This document shows positions 21,190 through 31,111 of a DNA stretch of 64,000 nucleotides, one piece after another. The stretch lies in contig NC_080042.1 in NCBI RefSeq assembly GCF_012489685.1, forward strand, positions 23,822,150 to 23,886,149, given 5' to 3'. The notes beneath the pieces were generated by a model, which saw nothing but the letters and a program-made list of their open reading frames with translations, did not search any database and had not been told where the DNA came from. Position numbers and translations under genes: made by a program. The DNA comes from Lotus japonicus. Its lineage: Eukaryota > Streptophyta > Magnoliopsida > Fabales > Fabaceae. Each line of letters opens with the position of its first letter. Position 1 is the stretch's first letter.

Positions 21190-22357
21190 CTCTCCATCGT
21201 CGTCGAGCTCAGCAAAGAGCTGCTGAGATAGCCGCCATGGTTGTCCATATGACGGAGGAGGAATTGCAAGCCCACATTGAAGAAAGAGTGCAAGAGGCTA
21301 TTTCTCAAAGACTTCAAGAGCAAGAAGCGGAGAATGCCAATCGTTCTCTTAGAAACCTCACCTCGGCTGCCATGAGCTACGATTATCCGGGCAGCATAGT
21401 TTCCCCCGATGGCATGGGTAACTCTGAGCTGAGGCCTGCATTCATCTACTTGGTGAGCCAAAATCAGTATGGTGGAGGTGCTCTTGAAGATCCTCATGCA
21501 CACATGGAGCGGTTCATCCGCAATTGCAACACCTATAGAGTTCAAAATGTCTCAGCGGACACCATCCGCTTGAGTTTGTTTCCTTTCTCTTTGAGGGACA
21601 CTGCTGAAGAGTGGTTGAATTCACAGCCCCAAGGTAGCATCAAATCTTGGGAGGATCTAGCCAAGAAATTCACCACAAGATTTGTTCCAAGAGCCCTCTT
21701 GAGAAAGCTTAAGAATGATATCATGACATTTGCTCAATCCACTGATGAGAATCTCTATGAAGCTTGGGAGCGGTTTAAGAAGCTCTTGAGGAGGTGTCCT
21801 CAACACAACCTCACCCAAGCTGAGCAAGTGGCAAAGTTTATGATGGTCTCCAATATTCTTCGAGGTTTGGTCTGGATGCGGCTTCGAATGGAGAGTTCGA
21901 TGCCCTTCTTCCACAAGTTGGGTATGAATTGATTGAAAAGATGGCTATAAGAGCCATGAACTCTAGTAATGAACGCCAAGCCCGAAGAGGAGTCCTTGAA
22001 GTTGAAGCCTATGATCAACTCATGGCCTCCAACAAGCAACTCTCCAAGCAAATGAATGAAATTCAAAGTCAAATGAAGACGACCAAGGTGATTGGTGGTC
22101 GAGTTGCCAAAATGGAGTGTGTGACTCGTGGAGGGCCTCATGACAGTGAAAATTGCACCGAGACTAGACCGAAAGAGGAAGTGAAGGCCATGGGTCAAGC
22201 TCGAAACGACCCATTCTCAAATACTTATAATCCGAGATGGAGGAACCACCCCAATTTCTCTTGGAGGCAAAGCAACAATGGGCAAGGAAGTAGCTTTCAA
22301 AGGCAATTTCCTAGTCAAGGGTTCCAAGGCCAAACCTCAAGACAACCTCAAGAGTGA
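21190..22357 (+). pseudogene. Athila-type gag, 5' truncated and frameshifted
   Basis: Gag capsid domain with EDPHAHMERFIRNCNTY, SLFPFSLRDTAEEWLN, SWEDLAKKFTTRFVP and LYEAWERFKKLLRRCPQH, the hallmark order of the Athila/Tat retrotransposon Gag domain. A frameshift near 21865 moves the frame; the continuation reads GLDAASNGEFDALLPQ, then ELIEKMAIRAMN and a Gln/Asn-rich tail to a stop at 22357. The first codons before 21190 belong to the element X LTR, so the true start is lost. Confidence 0.85.
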
Positions 22358-22399
22358 GGAGAAGTTGAAGGGGGTGGTAGCAAGAAAAGCTTAGAGGAG

Positions 22400-23440
22400 T
22401 TGGTGGAAACTTTCATCAACCGAACGGAGAATAATTACAAGAACCAAGAGGCGGCTATCAAGAATCTTGAGAATCAATTTGGCCAGCTGGCCAAGCAAAT
22501 AGCCAAAAGACCTCAAGGTAAATTTCCTTCCGATACTATCCCCAATGCTAAGCAGGAAAATGCCTCTGTTGTGACCACTAGAAGTGGGAGAGTGATGAAT
22601 GAATTGAAGAAAAAAACAGAGGGAGAAAAGAGAGAGGAGATAGTTGAGGGAGAGGTTGTTGTGCCTATCAAGGCGAGAGAGATAATTGATCTTACTCCCG
22701 AAACTAGCAAGGTTCTGTTTCCTAAAGCATTGGCTAAGAAGAGCTTAGACAAAAAGTTTTCAAAATTTGTTGATGTTTTCAAAAAGCTCCACATTAGTAT
22801 TCCTTTTTCCGATGCTTTGGAACAAATGCCTATATATGCTAAGTTTATGAAGGATATCCTGCATAAGGGAAGGAGGTTGAAGGGAGTAGATGAGACGGTG
22901 TTGTTGACGGAGGAATGTAGTGCCATTTTGCAGCGGAAAATGCCAAAGAAAAGAAGAGACCCCGGAAGTTTCACTATTCCGCTGGAAATTGAAGGCATGG
23001 CGGATGTGGAAGCCCTGTGTGACCTAGGAGCGAGCATCAATTTGATGCCGCTTACCATGTTTGAGAGGCTGAACTTAGGAGAGGTTACTCCAACCATGCT
23101 CTCCTTGCAAATGGCGGATCGATCCCTAAAGACTCCATATGGGATTGTGGAGGCTGTAATGGTGAGGGTGGACAAGTATGTGTTCCCCGTGGATTTTGTT
23201 GTGCTTGATATGGAGGAGGATGAGAAGATTCCTCTCATTCTTGGTAGACCTTTCTTAGCTACTGGTAGAGCTAAGATTGATGTTGACAAGGGTCATCTCA
23301 TTCTTCGTGTTGGTAAGGAAAAGGTACGATTTTCTGTTTTCAATCCTATGATAGAAACTAACCATGATAATGACTTTGTTTGTGATGTGATTAGAAGCGT
23401 ACCAAAGGTTTCGGAAGAGACCCCCAAAGCTAATGAAAAA
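22400..23440 (+). pseudogene. Athila-type gag-pol linker and aspartic protease
   Basis: Continues Gag with NLENQFGQLAKQIAKRPQG and VTTRSGRV, both typical of Athila polyproteins. The retroviral-type protease follows, with active-site DLGASINLMP (near 23020) and the flap/tail segment IPLILGRPFLATGRA. In Athila proteases DLG replaces the usual DSG or DTG, so the site looks intact. After VFNPMIETNHDNDFVCDV the sequence should lead to RT, but it joins a second gag fragment near 23440. The ORF extends to 23587 in a shifted, non-family frame. Confidence 0.8.
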
Positions 23441-23748
23441 TTGATGAGTTCCATCCAGCTCTCATCAAGCTTGTTAGTGGAAACAAGTATGGGGGGTCTA
23501 AGTACGAGAACTTGCATGCTCACATGGTCAAGTTTGCCCAAGCTAGTTCCCTTGCTAAGATTGAGGGTGTTTCAAGTGATGAAGTGAAGATTAAACTCTT
23601 TCCTCACTCTTTGACAAGGGAAGCTAGGGCTTGGTTTGATGGACACAAGGACATAGCCTCATGGGAGGATTTACTTCAAAGGTTTTGTGCAAGGTTCCTT
23701 CCGTGCACTTGTGGAAAGTTGATCAATGGTAAGGAATTTCCTTCCTAA
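23441..23748 (+). pseudogene. Second Athila-like gag fragment joined to the protease end
   Basis: Reads HPALIKLVSGNKYGG, HAHMVKFAQ, KIKLFPHSLTREARAWFD and SWEDLLQRFCARFLP, equivalent to residues of the first gag at 21440-21700 but clearly diverged. It therefore comes from another lineage, not from a local duplication. Similarity stops after FLP near 23702, and the SIRE-4 LTR piece begins about 50 bp later. Confidence 0.7.
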
Positions 23749-23756
23749 CACCATGG

Positions 23757-24035
23757 TATCCTCTTAAGAGGATCAGTAGATCAGTAGTATCCTCTTAAGA
23801 GGATCAGTAGATCAGCTTCTTAAGAGGATACTAGTGAGAAAATCAGTGTATTGTTAGTCACTTAGTAGGTAGCAAAGTGCAGTTGTAACACTCATTGATT
23901 TTAGTGAATTGCCTTCATCAGAAGAAGGAAGAAATCACCTTCACGGGTGGACTGGATTAGCTTGAGCTTTTATCTCAAGTGAACCAGGATAAAATATTTG
24001 CGTGCTTCACTTCTTATCTCTCTGCACCTAGTTCT
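23757..24035 (+). repeat. SIRE-4 5' LTR fragment with a 31-bp duplication
   Basis: Matches 38629-38876 of the 3' LTR. Its left end shows two copies of GTATCCTCTTAAGAGGATC (starting 23756 and 23787, period 31) around the palindrome CCTCTTAAGAGG. The match ends at CACCTAGTTCT, where the env-like ORF begins. Confidence 0.8.
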
Positions 24036-25913
24036 CTCAGGGAACCCACTCCAGAAAGACCTCCTAAGAGAACCTCAGTGCAATCACCTCAACTATCTGA
24101 GTCTGAAAGCTCTGAGAACTCCTTGGAAGAATCCTCAAGTGAGGAGACTGAGGATGATGATGTTCCTCTGGCCAAGAGGCGAAAAGTTATTTTTGAGGAA
24201 GAAGATGAGCAGGATGACTGTGAGATCATCCAAGATGTGCTTCAGGTTATATGGGAATCTTCAGAAGCTGAAGAATCCACAGATTCTGATGCAGTACCCT
24301 TAGTGAAGAGAAAGAAACTGTCTCTGAAGGGTCCATTTCAGCAGAAAGAGGCAGAATCAAAGCAGGCATCTGACCTTGCTTCAGAAGCACAAAGGGAAAG
24401 AAGATCAAAGAGCATTTCTGACCCTGCAAGGGCTGCAAAACTCACCAGAACCACTCTCATCAGAAGTCCAAGTAAGGTAATTACTGAAAGCATTAACTCT
24501 GATTCTGCTTTAGTAGTTATTCCTGAACAACCCCTGCCTATATCTACCTCCATGCCTACCTCAACCCAAACAGCTCCCACTCAAATAGAACCACAAACAC
24601 AAGCCTTCTCTCAAGCTGAAACACAAGCCCCCCAATCAAACATCCAAACAGCTACCACTGCCATTCCATTCATTCACATACAAACCTCTTCCACATCCAC
24701 CACAACTGAACCTGTACCTGTCTTTAATTCTTTTATTCAAGGTATCGTTCAAAGTGAGACTACCTTGAGAAATTTGGTTCAACAATTTACTCCCAAGCCT
24801 CCATCCACTTCAAAAACCCTCCTGATAACTCAAACTGGTGAGATCCCTGCTGAGGAAGAAAATGAGGATGATGATGTTCAGATCCTTGAACCTCCTTTCA
24901 ATGTGAAGCCTATTCAACAAGTGGCTTCCAACTTTGAAGATCAGCTTCAAGATACTGCTGAAACTTCCTATGTGTCCTTGTCCAACTATTCTGCAGTAAA
25001 CTCACGAGATCTGAGTTTTACCTCACCTGAGAAGACTGCTACCTCAAGGCAAAGGCAAGTAACGATCTCTGAAGCTGAGCATATGGATGAATCTGATCAT
25101 TCAGGAATAGAGAAGAATCATGAGATTGATTGTATTCCTTCAGGACAACCCAGAACAGATAGTCTCAATGCTTCAAGTTCTAATGCAACCAGAACTCCTC
25201 AGCCTGTCCTGACCTTGGCAACCTCCTTCCGACCTCAAAATCTGATTCAACTCATTCAGGAGTTCTCTGAAGAGGCAACCCGAAGACTGAAATGGTTATA
25301 TCAGGTAACTGACAATCAGTTTGATGCCTCATTTGTTGATGGTCTGTGGTCTGCCTTCGGAAGATGGTCAGAAAGCAAAGCTTATGAATTTCAGAAGCAG
25401 CTTAGCAGTGAGAAACGTCTGAGAGTTCATGATGCGTCTGAGAGAGCTTATGAGCAAAGGCAGAGAGTGCTGCACAGAGTTTGTGAACCTTTGAGAAGAG
25501 CTATGGCTGAAAGAAACCATGTTGTCTCTGAATGTACCTCAGAAGATGCTGAGATGGTTTCAGCAGAGGTTGCAGAAGACAACTCTGAAGGAATAATTAT
25601 TCTGGAAGATGCAGATGTTACTGAAGTTGAGAAGCAAGTGCCAATTCAAGTTGATGCTGAAGTTCCATCAGAGGCAGAAGTTTCTGGCCCTGTCCAAGCT
25701 CCAGAACCTTCTCCTCCTCCTCCACCAGAAGTTGCTACTCTTGCTGCCAGAATTGACAGAATTCAAGATGATTAGCAGAGACTGTTTCAGATGGTTGAGC
25801 AACAAGGACTTGTTCAGATTGAACAAAGCAGGCAGATTCAGGAATCCTCCCGCAGAATGGAAGATATGATGAAGTTCCTAATCGAGAATCTTCCCTCTTC
25901 ATCAAAACCTTGA
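24036..25913 (+). pseudogene. SIRE-4 env-like ORF, N-terminus missing, one in-frame stop
   Basis: Open to 25775; after a single TAG the frame continues (LFQMVEQQGLVQIE) to a stop at 25913. The protein is acidic, Ser/Pro/Thr-rich and has repeated DDVPLAKRRK and AVPLVKRKK clusters like the ESDVPLVQKKKRK motif of the SIRE-1 env-like protein. A helical region (about 25270-25530) contains FSEEATRRLKWLYQVTD, and the end (RMEDMMKFLIENL) parallels the MMMELLRRS end of SIRE-1. The N-terminal conserved domain is absent because the LTR piece is joined inside the gene. The first residues of the open frame (23979-24035) are LTR-derived. Confidence 0.65.
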
Positions 25914-26165
25914 ACCCCTCTCATCTATCTTGCATGCATTTATTTGTTTTGAGTGAATTTATTTCATGTTGACTATGTTACATTCTTATTCTATTATTCA
26001 ATGCACCGTCCACTTAGTAACTCACATGCCTTTATGATTTGATAAGTTTTATGCATGTTTTTCTGTTACTTTTCATCCTTATAATCTCTGCAATCCTTCT
26101 TCCCCATCACACCGCAATTCACTTCACATCAGTCAATTCACTCTCCTCTCAATTCTACTTCAAGA
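25914..26165 (+). other. Spacer before the short SIRE-4 ORF
   Basis: AT-rich with a pyrimidine-rich stretch just before the ATG at 26166 (CACTTCACATCAGTCAATTC, then TCTCCTCTCAATTC), resembling a plant 5' leader. No clear TATA box. Confidence 0.35.
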
Positions 26166-26352
26166 ATGACTTCTGTCGAATTGATTTCTGATCTCAAGAC
26201 TATGGTATTTGACCAAGTCTTTCCTTGGAGCGTTAATCTATCGACTTCTCAGATTTCTCAAGCTCTTGAGAAGATTGAGAATCTTCTGAATTGTTGGCTG
26301 ACATCCCATCAAACTCACTGTCTTCATTCCTATCTATCCTCTGTACTCCTTC
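26166..26352 (+). CDS. Short sense ORF after the env-like ORF of SIRE-4, split by SIRE-2
   Basis: Starts MTSVELISDLKTMVFDQV and has amphipathic helix-like stretches (SQISQALEKIENLLN). Across the SIRE-2 insertion the frame ends only two codons later, with TAA at 37144-37146, giving 64 residues. I know no family. It lies where SIRE-1 and SIRE-2 carry their antisense ORF, but on the sense strand and with no evident sequence similarity. It may be a real accessory gene or a chance ORF. Confidence 0.35.
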
Positions 26353-27564
26353 TGAAGGTATGAAAAACGGTAGAAAGGGGGGGGGGGGGTTTGAATAACG
26401 TTTTCAAGATAAAACTTCCACCTTAAAGATTTTAACAAATCTTTTCGAGAACAAAGTGCTAAAGATGAGAGATAGAAAAGCACACAAGGATTTTGTCCTG
26501 GTTCACTTGATAAATCACTCAAGCTACTTCAGTCCACCCGTTAAGGTGATTTCTTCCTTCTTAGAATGAAGGCAATCCACTAATCAGGTATGTGTTACAA
26601 CTGCACTTGAAACCTACAAGTGACTAACAATACACTGACTTAGCTCACACTAAGATTCACTCTCTTAGTCTTCTCTAGGATCCGATCAACCTTGATCTCC
26701 TAAAGGAACTAAACTAACTGTTTAATCGAAGAATGTTTACAAGAGATTTGCTTCTAAAAAGCTAATAGTAAACACAATGAATTTCAGATGAAAGAATGCT
26801 TGAAGGTTTTTGAATATAGCTTTTGCTTGTGTAAATTCTTCCAACCGCATCTTTCAATCTTCAGCCTCTATTTATACTCCAAGGATTAGGGTTTGAACGC
26901 TGCATGGAAATGCTACCGTTGGAGGGCAGTTCTGGAAATTCCAGCTTCTGCTGTGTCTGAGACTGTTAGGTAGGTCGTCAGGAAGGTACAGTTGCTTTTG
27001 TACTTGGATAGTGACTTGACCTTTAAACCTAGGAGACTTCTGATCAGAGGAATGCTTCATGTTGGAACTTGTGAAGCCGGTTGATCAGAGTCAGAGGGAA
27101 AGCACAGATCGTCTGGACGTTGTATCTTCTGATTCTGAACTCAGAGGGAAGTACATGGTCTTCAGAGTTTCTTGCTTCTGGACATCAGAGATTCCACTAT
27201 TCAGCTTCTGAATCTTCAGAGTCTTCTACACCATCAGAACATCTGAGCCTTCAGTGTTTCTTGGTTGTCAGAACTTTTGGATCTTCAGAGCTTCTAGTGA
27301 CTGAGTCCACATCAGAGTTTGTGTAGCTTCAGAACTTCTGAAGCTTTTCCACTGTTCATATTGAACATGGTCAATGCGAAAGCGTTGCTTGGATCACTCT
27401 TTATACACAGTGCTTCTGATTTGTGTGAGATTGAGTAGAGGTCAGAGCCTGTAAATAGCACACTCAGAAAAGCACGTTAGAGTACCACAATTGTTCATAT
27501 CAAAGGTTTACTTGTAATCATCAAAACATAGAGTTGTACTACTAGATCAAAACTTGATCTTACA
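26353..27564 (-). repeat. SIRE-2 3' LTR
   Basis: 1212 bp; TGAAGG...TTACA in plus orientation. The G run near its edge is 13, against seven in the partner LTR. Confidence 0.95.
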
Positions 27565-28305
27565 ATCTCCCTCTTTTTGATGATGACAAAACTAAGATTT
27601 TTGTTGAACAATTCTTAAACATTAAACTGAATTCACTCAGAGTTTAGAGATAAAGAATAAGACTTATCCTGATGTGAATAGTTTATCTTGCTCATTCTGA
27701 ATTCAAGTCACTGCTTGATTCTGAGCTTAGCTCCCCCTGAATCTAATACTTGATGAAAACGTTAGAAAAGTCTAGATTCTGAGCTAAATAAAATAAGAGT
27801 TCAGAGTGAAAAACTTATGACATAGATGAATTAGAGTAATCAGAGCGCATAAGTAATCAGAGTCAACGGACAAGGTATCAGAGTCTTGGGTATCAGTGTC
27901 AAACTAAAATCACTTCAGAAGAAGTGAAATGTATTCCTTGTATTTGCCCAGTGACACATCTATGGTCATAAAGGTGGAACTCTTAAATTCTCCAAAAGAA
28001 AAATAAATCACACTAACACATCTTACACATCAAAAACTGGGTTTACTCCCCCTTTTTGTCATAAGCAAAAAGCTTGGGGTGTGAAAAACTTAGCTTGAAG
28101 TACAAGGTACTCCCCCTTAGAGAAGGTCTAAGTTTTAAGAAAATTAAAACGATGCAAGAATCTGAGTTAGGCGAATTAAAGAGAAGAGTTAATGCAAAAG
28201 AAGAACGTTTACCACCGTCCAAAGGAGTAAAGAGAAGGGTCAGTTACCAAGATCTTAACCTCGAGAAACTGTAGGAGCATTAACTTTCAGAAAGAAAGTG
28301 AAGCC
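27565..28305 (-). other. SIRE-2 3' region with intact polypurine tract
   Basis: Read with the element, AAAAAGAGGGAGAT touches the LTR start (27565-27578). A second tract, GACAAAAAGGGGGAGTAAAC, lies near 28042-28061 and others near 27733 and 28110. No ORF is supported on the element strand. Confidence 0.8.
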
Positions 28306-28313
28306 TATATAAA
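28306..28313 (+). promoter_or_regulatory. TATA box upstream of the antisense ORF (SIRE-2)
   Basis: TATATAAA, 61 bp before ATG at 28367, in the same context (GCCTATATAAAGCG) as in SIRE-1. Confidence 0.55.
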
Positions 28314-28366
28314 GCGATGGAGAATAGGGTAAGCTTCACAACTCGAACAATACCATAAAAAGAGAA

Positions 28367-28759
28367 ATGGCATCAAACATGATCGCACTAGAAGAGCTGA
28401 GAAAGAAGGCCTTTGAGGAGGACTTGTTCCTTAACATTAGGCATCCATAGGGTACAAAGACCATCTCAGAGCTTGCGAGAGCACTACTGGAGGAGGACCT
28501 GCGTCCAGAGTTGAAGAAAGATTTGAGGGAATTCCTGGCCTTCGTGGAGGAAGTGCAGGAACTTAGCCAGCTCGAACTAAAGCTGCTGGAAGAAAAAGAG
28601 ATCATAGAAGGAAAGCTCAAGACTTCAGAAGAGGTTCTGGAGAGGATTGAGTTTACAGCCAGTCTCAACAACATCCAGTGCTCACTAGATCGTCTGGAGA
28701 AGGAGAGGTCAGAGCAGCGCCAGGAGTGCAGAAGAATGAGGAGGGATCCTCCATTCTAG
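28367..28759 (+). pseudogene. Antisense coiled-coil ORF of SIRE-2, one nonsense codon
   Basis: Starts MASNMIALEELRKKAFEED and ends EQRQECRRMRRDPPF; exactly as long as the SIRE-1 copy (130 codons plus stop), with no indel. GAG to TAG at codon 28 (28448-28450) is the only break. Differences from SIRE-1 are spread through the middle, while both ends are conserved. Function unknown. An AATAAA lies near 28804. Confidence 0.6.
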
Positions 28760-28949
28760 GATTATAGAAAAAAAAAATGTATGATGTAAACGCAGTTTAG
28801 TATGAATAAAGAAAATTTTGCAAACATAATGTCAAATATATATATGTATGATGTGCAAAAATAAATAACGAAAAGACATAACAAACTAATAAAAAAAAAC
28901 TGAAAGAAAATAAAACTAGGTTAAGAAGAAAAACGAAGAGATCCTAAGA

Positions 28950-30667
28950 CTAGGGTTTAGCAGATCGACGCAGAAGTTCCATCATCATTTCCTTCATGTC
29001 TATTAGCATAGACTCATGAGTATCAAGACGTTGTTCCATGATGTCGAGTCTGGACGAGCTTGACTGAGTAGAACTGGAAGGAACATTCTGAGCAGCTTGA
29101 GGAGCTGGAATGGAAGCAGAAGCAGCAGGAGTAAACACTACTGGTGCAAGTGCTTGGCATCTAAGAGCTTCAGCCTCAGCTACAAGTCGTTCTGACTCTA
29201 ATCTGGCTTGTTCAGCTTGAGCTGCTGCTTGACGTGCAGCTTCTTCTGCTTGTTCTTTCTTTCTTCAGGCCTCCTCAATAGCTTTAAGAAGCTTCTGTCT
29301 CTGTTCTTGTTCATGAAGGGCCACCCTTCTAGCAAACCTTTGCTTTGCAGCCTCGATCCTCTGACGTCCCTCTGCATTCAGGAGCTGCATCATAACTGGA
29401 ACTTGAGCCACTAGCCAAGTGCTCAGACTGTTCCACTCTTCAGCCACATATTCAGCATTCTCGCTTAGGTCAGTCTGACCTTGCACATTGCGTAGCATCA
29501 ATGAAGCTTCATGATGAAAAATATTGATGCACTCAGAGAGAGATGTGGGTCGGAGGTGAGTGTAAGGAATTATAGAGAGGTTGGTTTCAGGAGAGGCTGG
29601 ATGATTGCTGCTGTGAGCTTCAGAGGCACCTTGTGGAGACCCAATGTTAAAGGATTGAACATGAGGTTCAAAGGTTCCAAGGTGAGGTTCTGAAGTGTCA
29701 ACCAGAGGATTTGGTGATCTAACCGAAGAGTGGTTAGACACAGATTGTTCTGGTTCGGGTTCTAGTTGAACTGGCTCTTGTTGGTCAGGGACAGGTTGAA
29801 CTTGTTGAGCCAAAGGGTCTGCCTCATGTAAGGGATTGGCCAAGATAGGTTCATCTGGGTCAACTAGACGGTCAGGTCTAGGGCCAGGATATCTCCTAGG
29901 GCTTGGACAAGTGAGATAATATTCTTCTAAGGTAGACACCTTTTCTTTTCTGACCTCCATGAATTTTCTAATGGATTCAAAGTTATTGGAGGGACAAGAG
30001 TCAGCAACATTGGTTGGGAAGGATACAGGTGTATAGGCTGTGGAAGAGTCTGTATCAGTAGTTCTGGGAGCCAGACGTTCTGATGCTCTTGGGACAGAGT
30101 GATCAGAGGTTCTGGGTCCAGGTTTCGTTTGGTTGGGCTCTGGTTGTTCAGGGATGATGGGTTCAGAAGTTAATGGGTTATACTGGATGGTGATGGGTGA
30201 GGTTGGTTCATCTGGCCTAGATGGTTGGTTCTGGAGCAAATTCCAGAGAGGTGCTTCAGTTGGAGAAGGTTGGAAAAATGAAGACCTTGGGAAATGTGGT
30301 GGAGAGGTACCACCTGAGTATCATCGCAGTCGGCGTGCTTCCAGAATTCCTTGATCAGTTTGTCATACACCGGTCCTCGAAGCCTGTTGAAGTAATTCTC
30401 CCAGCCTTGAGCTTGGACTTCAGGACGAAGATCATACCCATTTGTAGCAAGATTGTCGAGGTCAAATCTCCATTCTGCCAGTACTTGAAGTTCCTCAGGA
30501 GCATATACGCAGTGAACGGCACAGCCCCGTTCTGCAATCGGAATAGTCTGCTCTTGAGCTTGATCTTGAACAGGAGCTTCAGGACCCAATTGGCCTGTAG
30601 CTTGACCCACTACCATATGAGGGAACTGGGTTGCATCTGCAGTATCTCTTCTGGTTTGTCTCACCAT
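28950..30667 (-). pseudogene. SIRE-2 env-like ORF with internal deletion
   Basis: Starts MVRQTRRDTADATQ at 30667. The N-terminal part reads to HADCDDTQVV and then jumps near 30308 into the Pro/Ser-rich part, losing about 1.1 kb that SIRE-1 still has (its 4390-5515), including the basic clusters. The join is out of frame. The downstream frame (30239-29265) is open through the Pro-rich part into the coiled coil and breaks near 29265; the end (29138-28950) reads MMMELLRRSAKP. Confidence 0.75.
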
Positions 30668-30867
30668 TTTGGAGCGGTTGAAGGTTTTGGGGTAGAAGAT
30701 GAAGGTTGAAGATGAATAGAGAGCGAGAGAGAGATTGTGGGTAAGCGGTTTTGAAAATAACAGAAGAGAGAGAGAGTAAAAACCGAAAGTGTAGGAGATC
30801 GTGTGTGTATAGTGGGTTTTGTCAAATAACCGTTGTTGATTCAAAAAGCATTTTAAGATCAACGGTT
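30668..30867 (-). promoter_or_regulatory. Putative promoter and leader of the env-like ORF (SIRE-2)
   Basis: On the minus strand: inverted AACCGTTG...CAACGGTT pair (arms 30828-30840 and 30858-30867), TATA-like CACTATACA (30815-30807), then a CTCTCT-rich leader to the ATG at 30667. Same order and spacing as SIRE-1. Confidence 0.45.
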
Positions 30868-31111
30868 AAAAATTAAAGACATGATAGTAACAGTAAATAC
30901 ACGTATCACACACAGGAGAGAAGCACATCTACACACATCATGACAGACTGTCACACGGGCACAAGGAACTATGCGTCAGAGATACTGACCACGTGTTACT
31001 GTCTCAGCTTCGGAGTCAGCACCAATGGGTACATATACTCTGATGGAGTTACCTTCTGGACTAGACATCTTCTGATCAAGAAGTATCATAGTCAGAGGTT
31101 CTGATCCATCT
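30868..31111 (-). other. Spacer between pol and env-like ORF (SIRE-2)
   Basis: No ORF supported. Homologous to 6083-6327 and 51339-51561. Confidence 0.5.

Noticed and set aside
22513..23289. 258-codon minus-strand ORF
   Set aside because: Shadow of the Athila protease region on the opposite strand.
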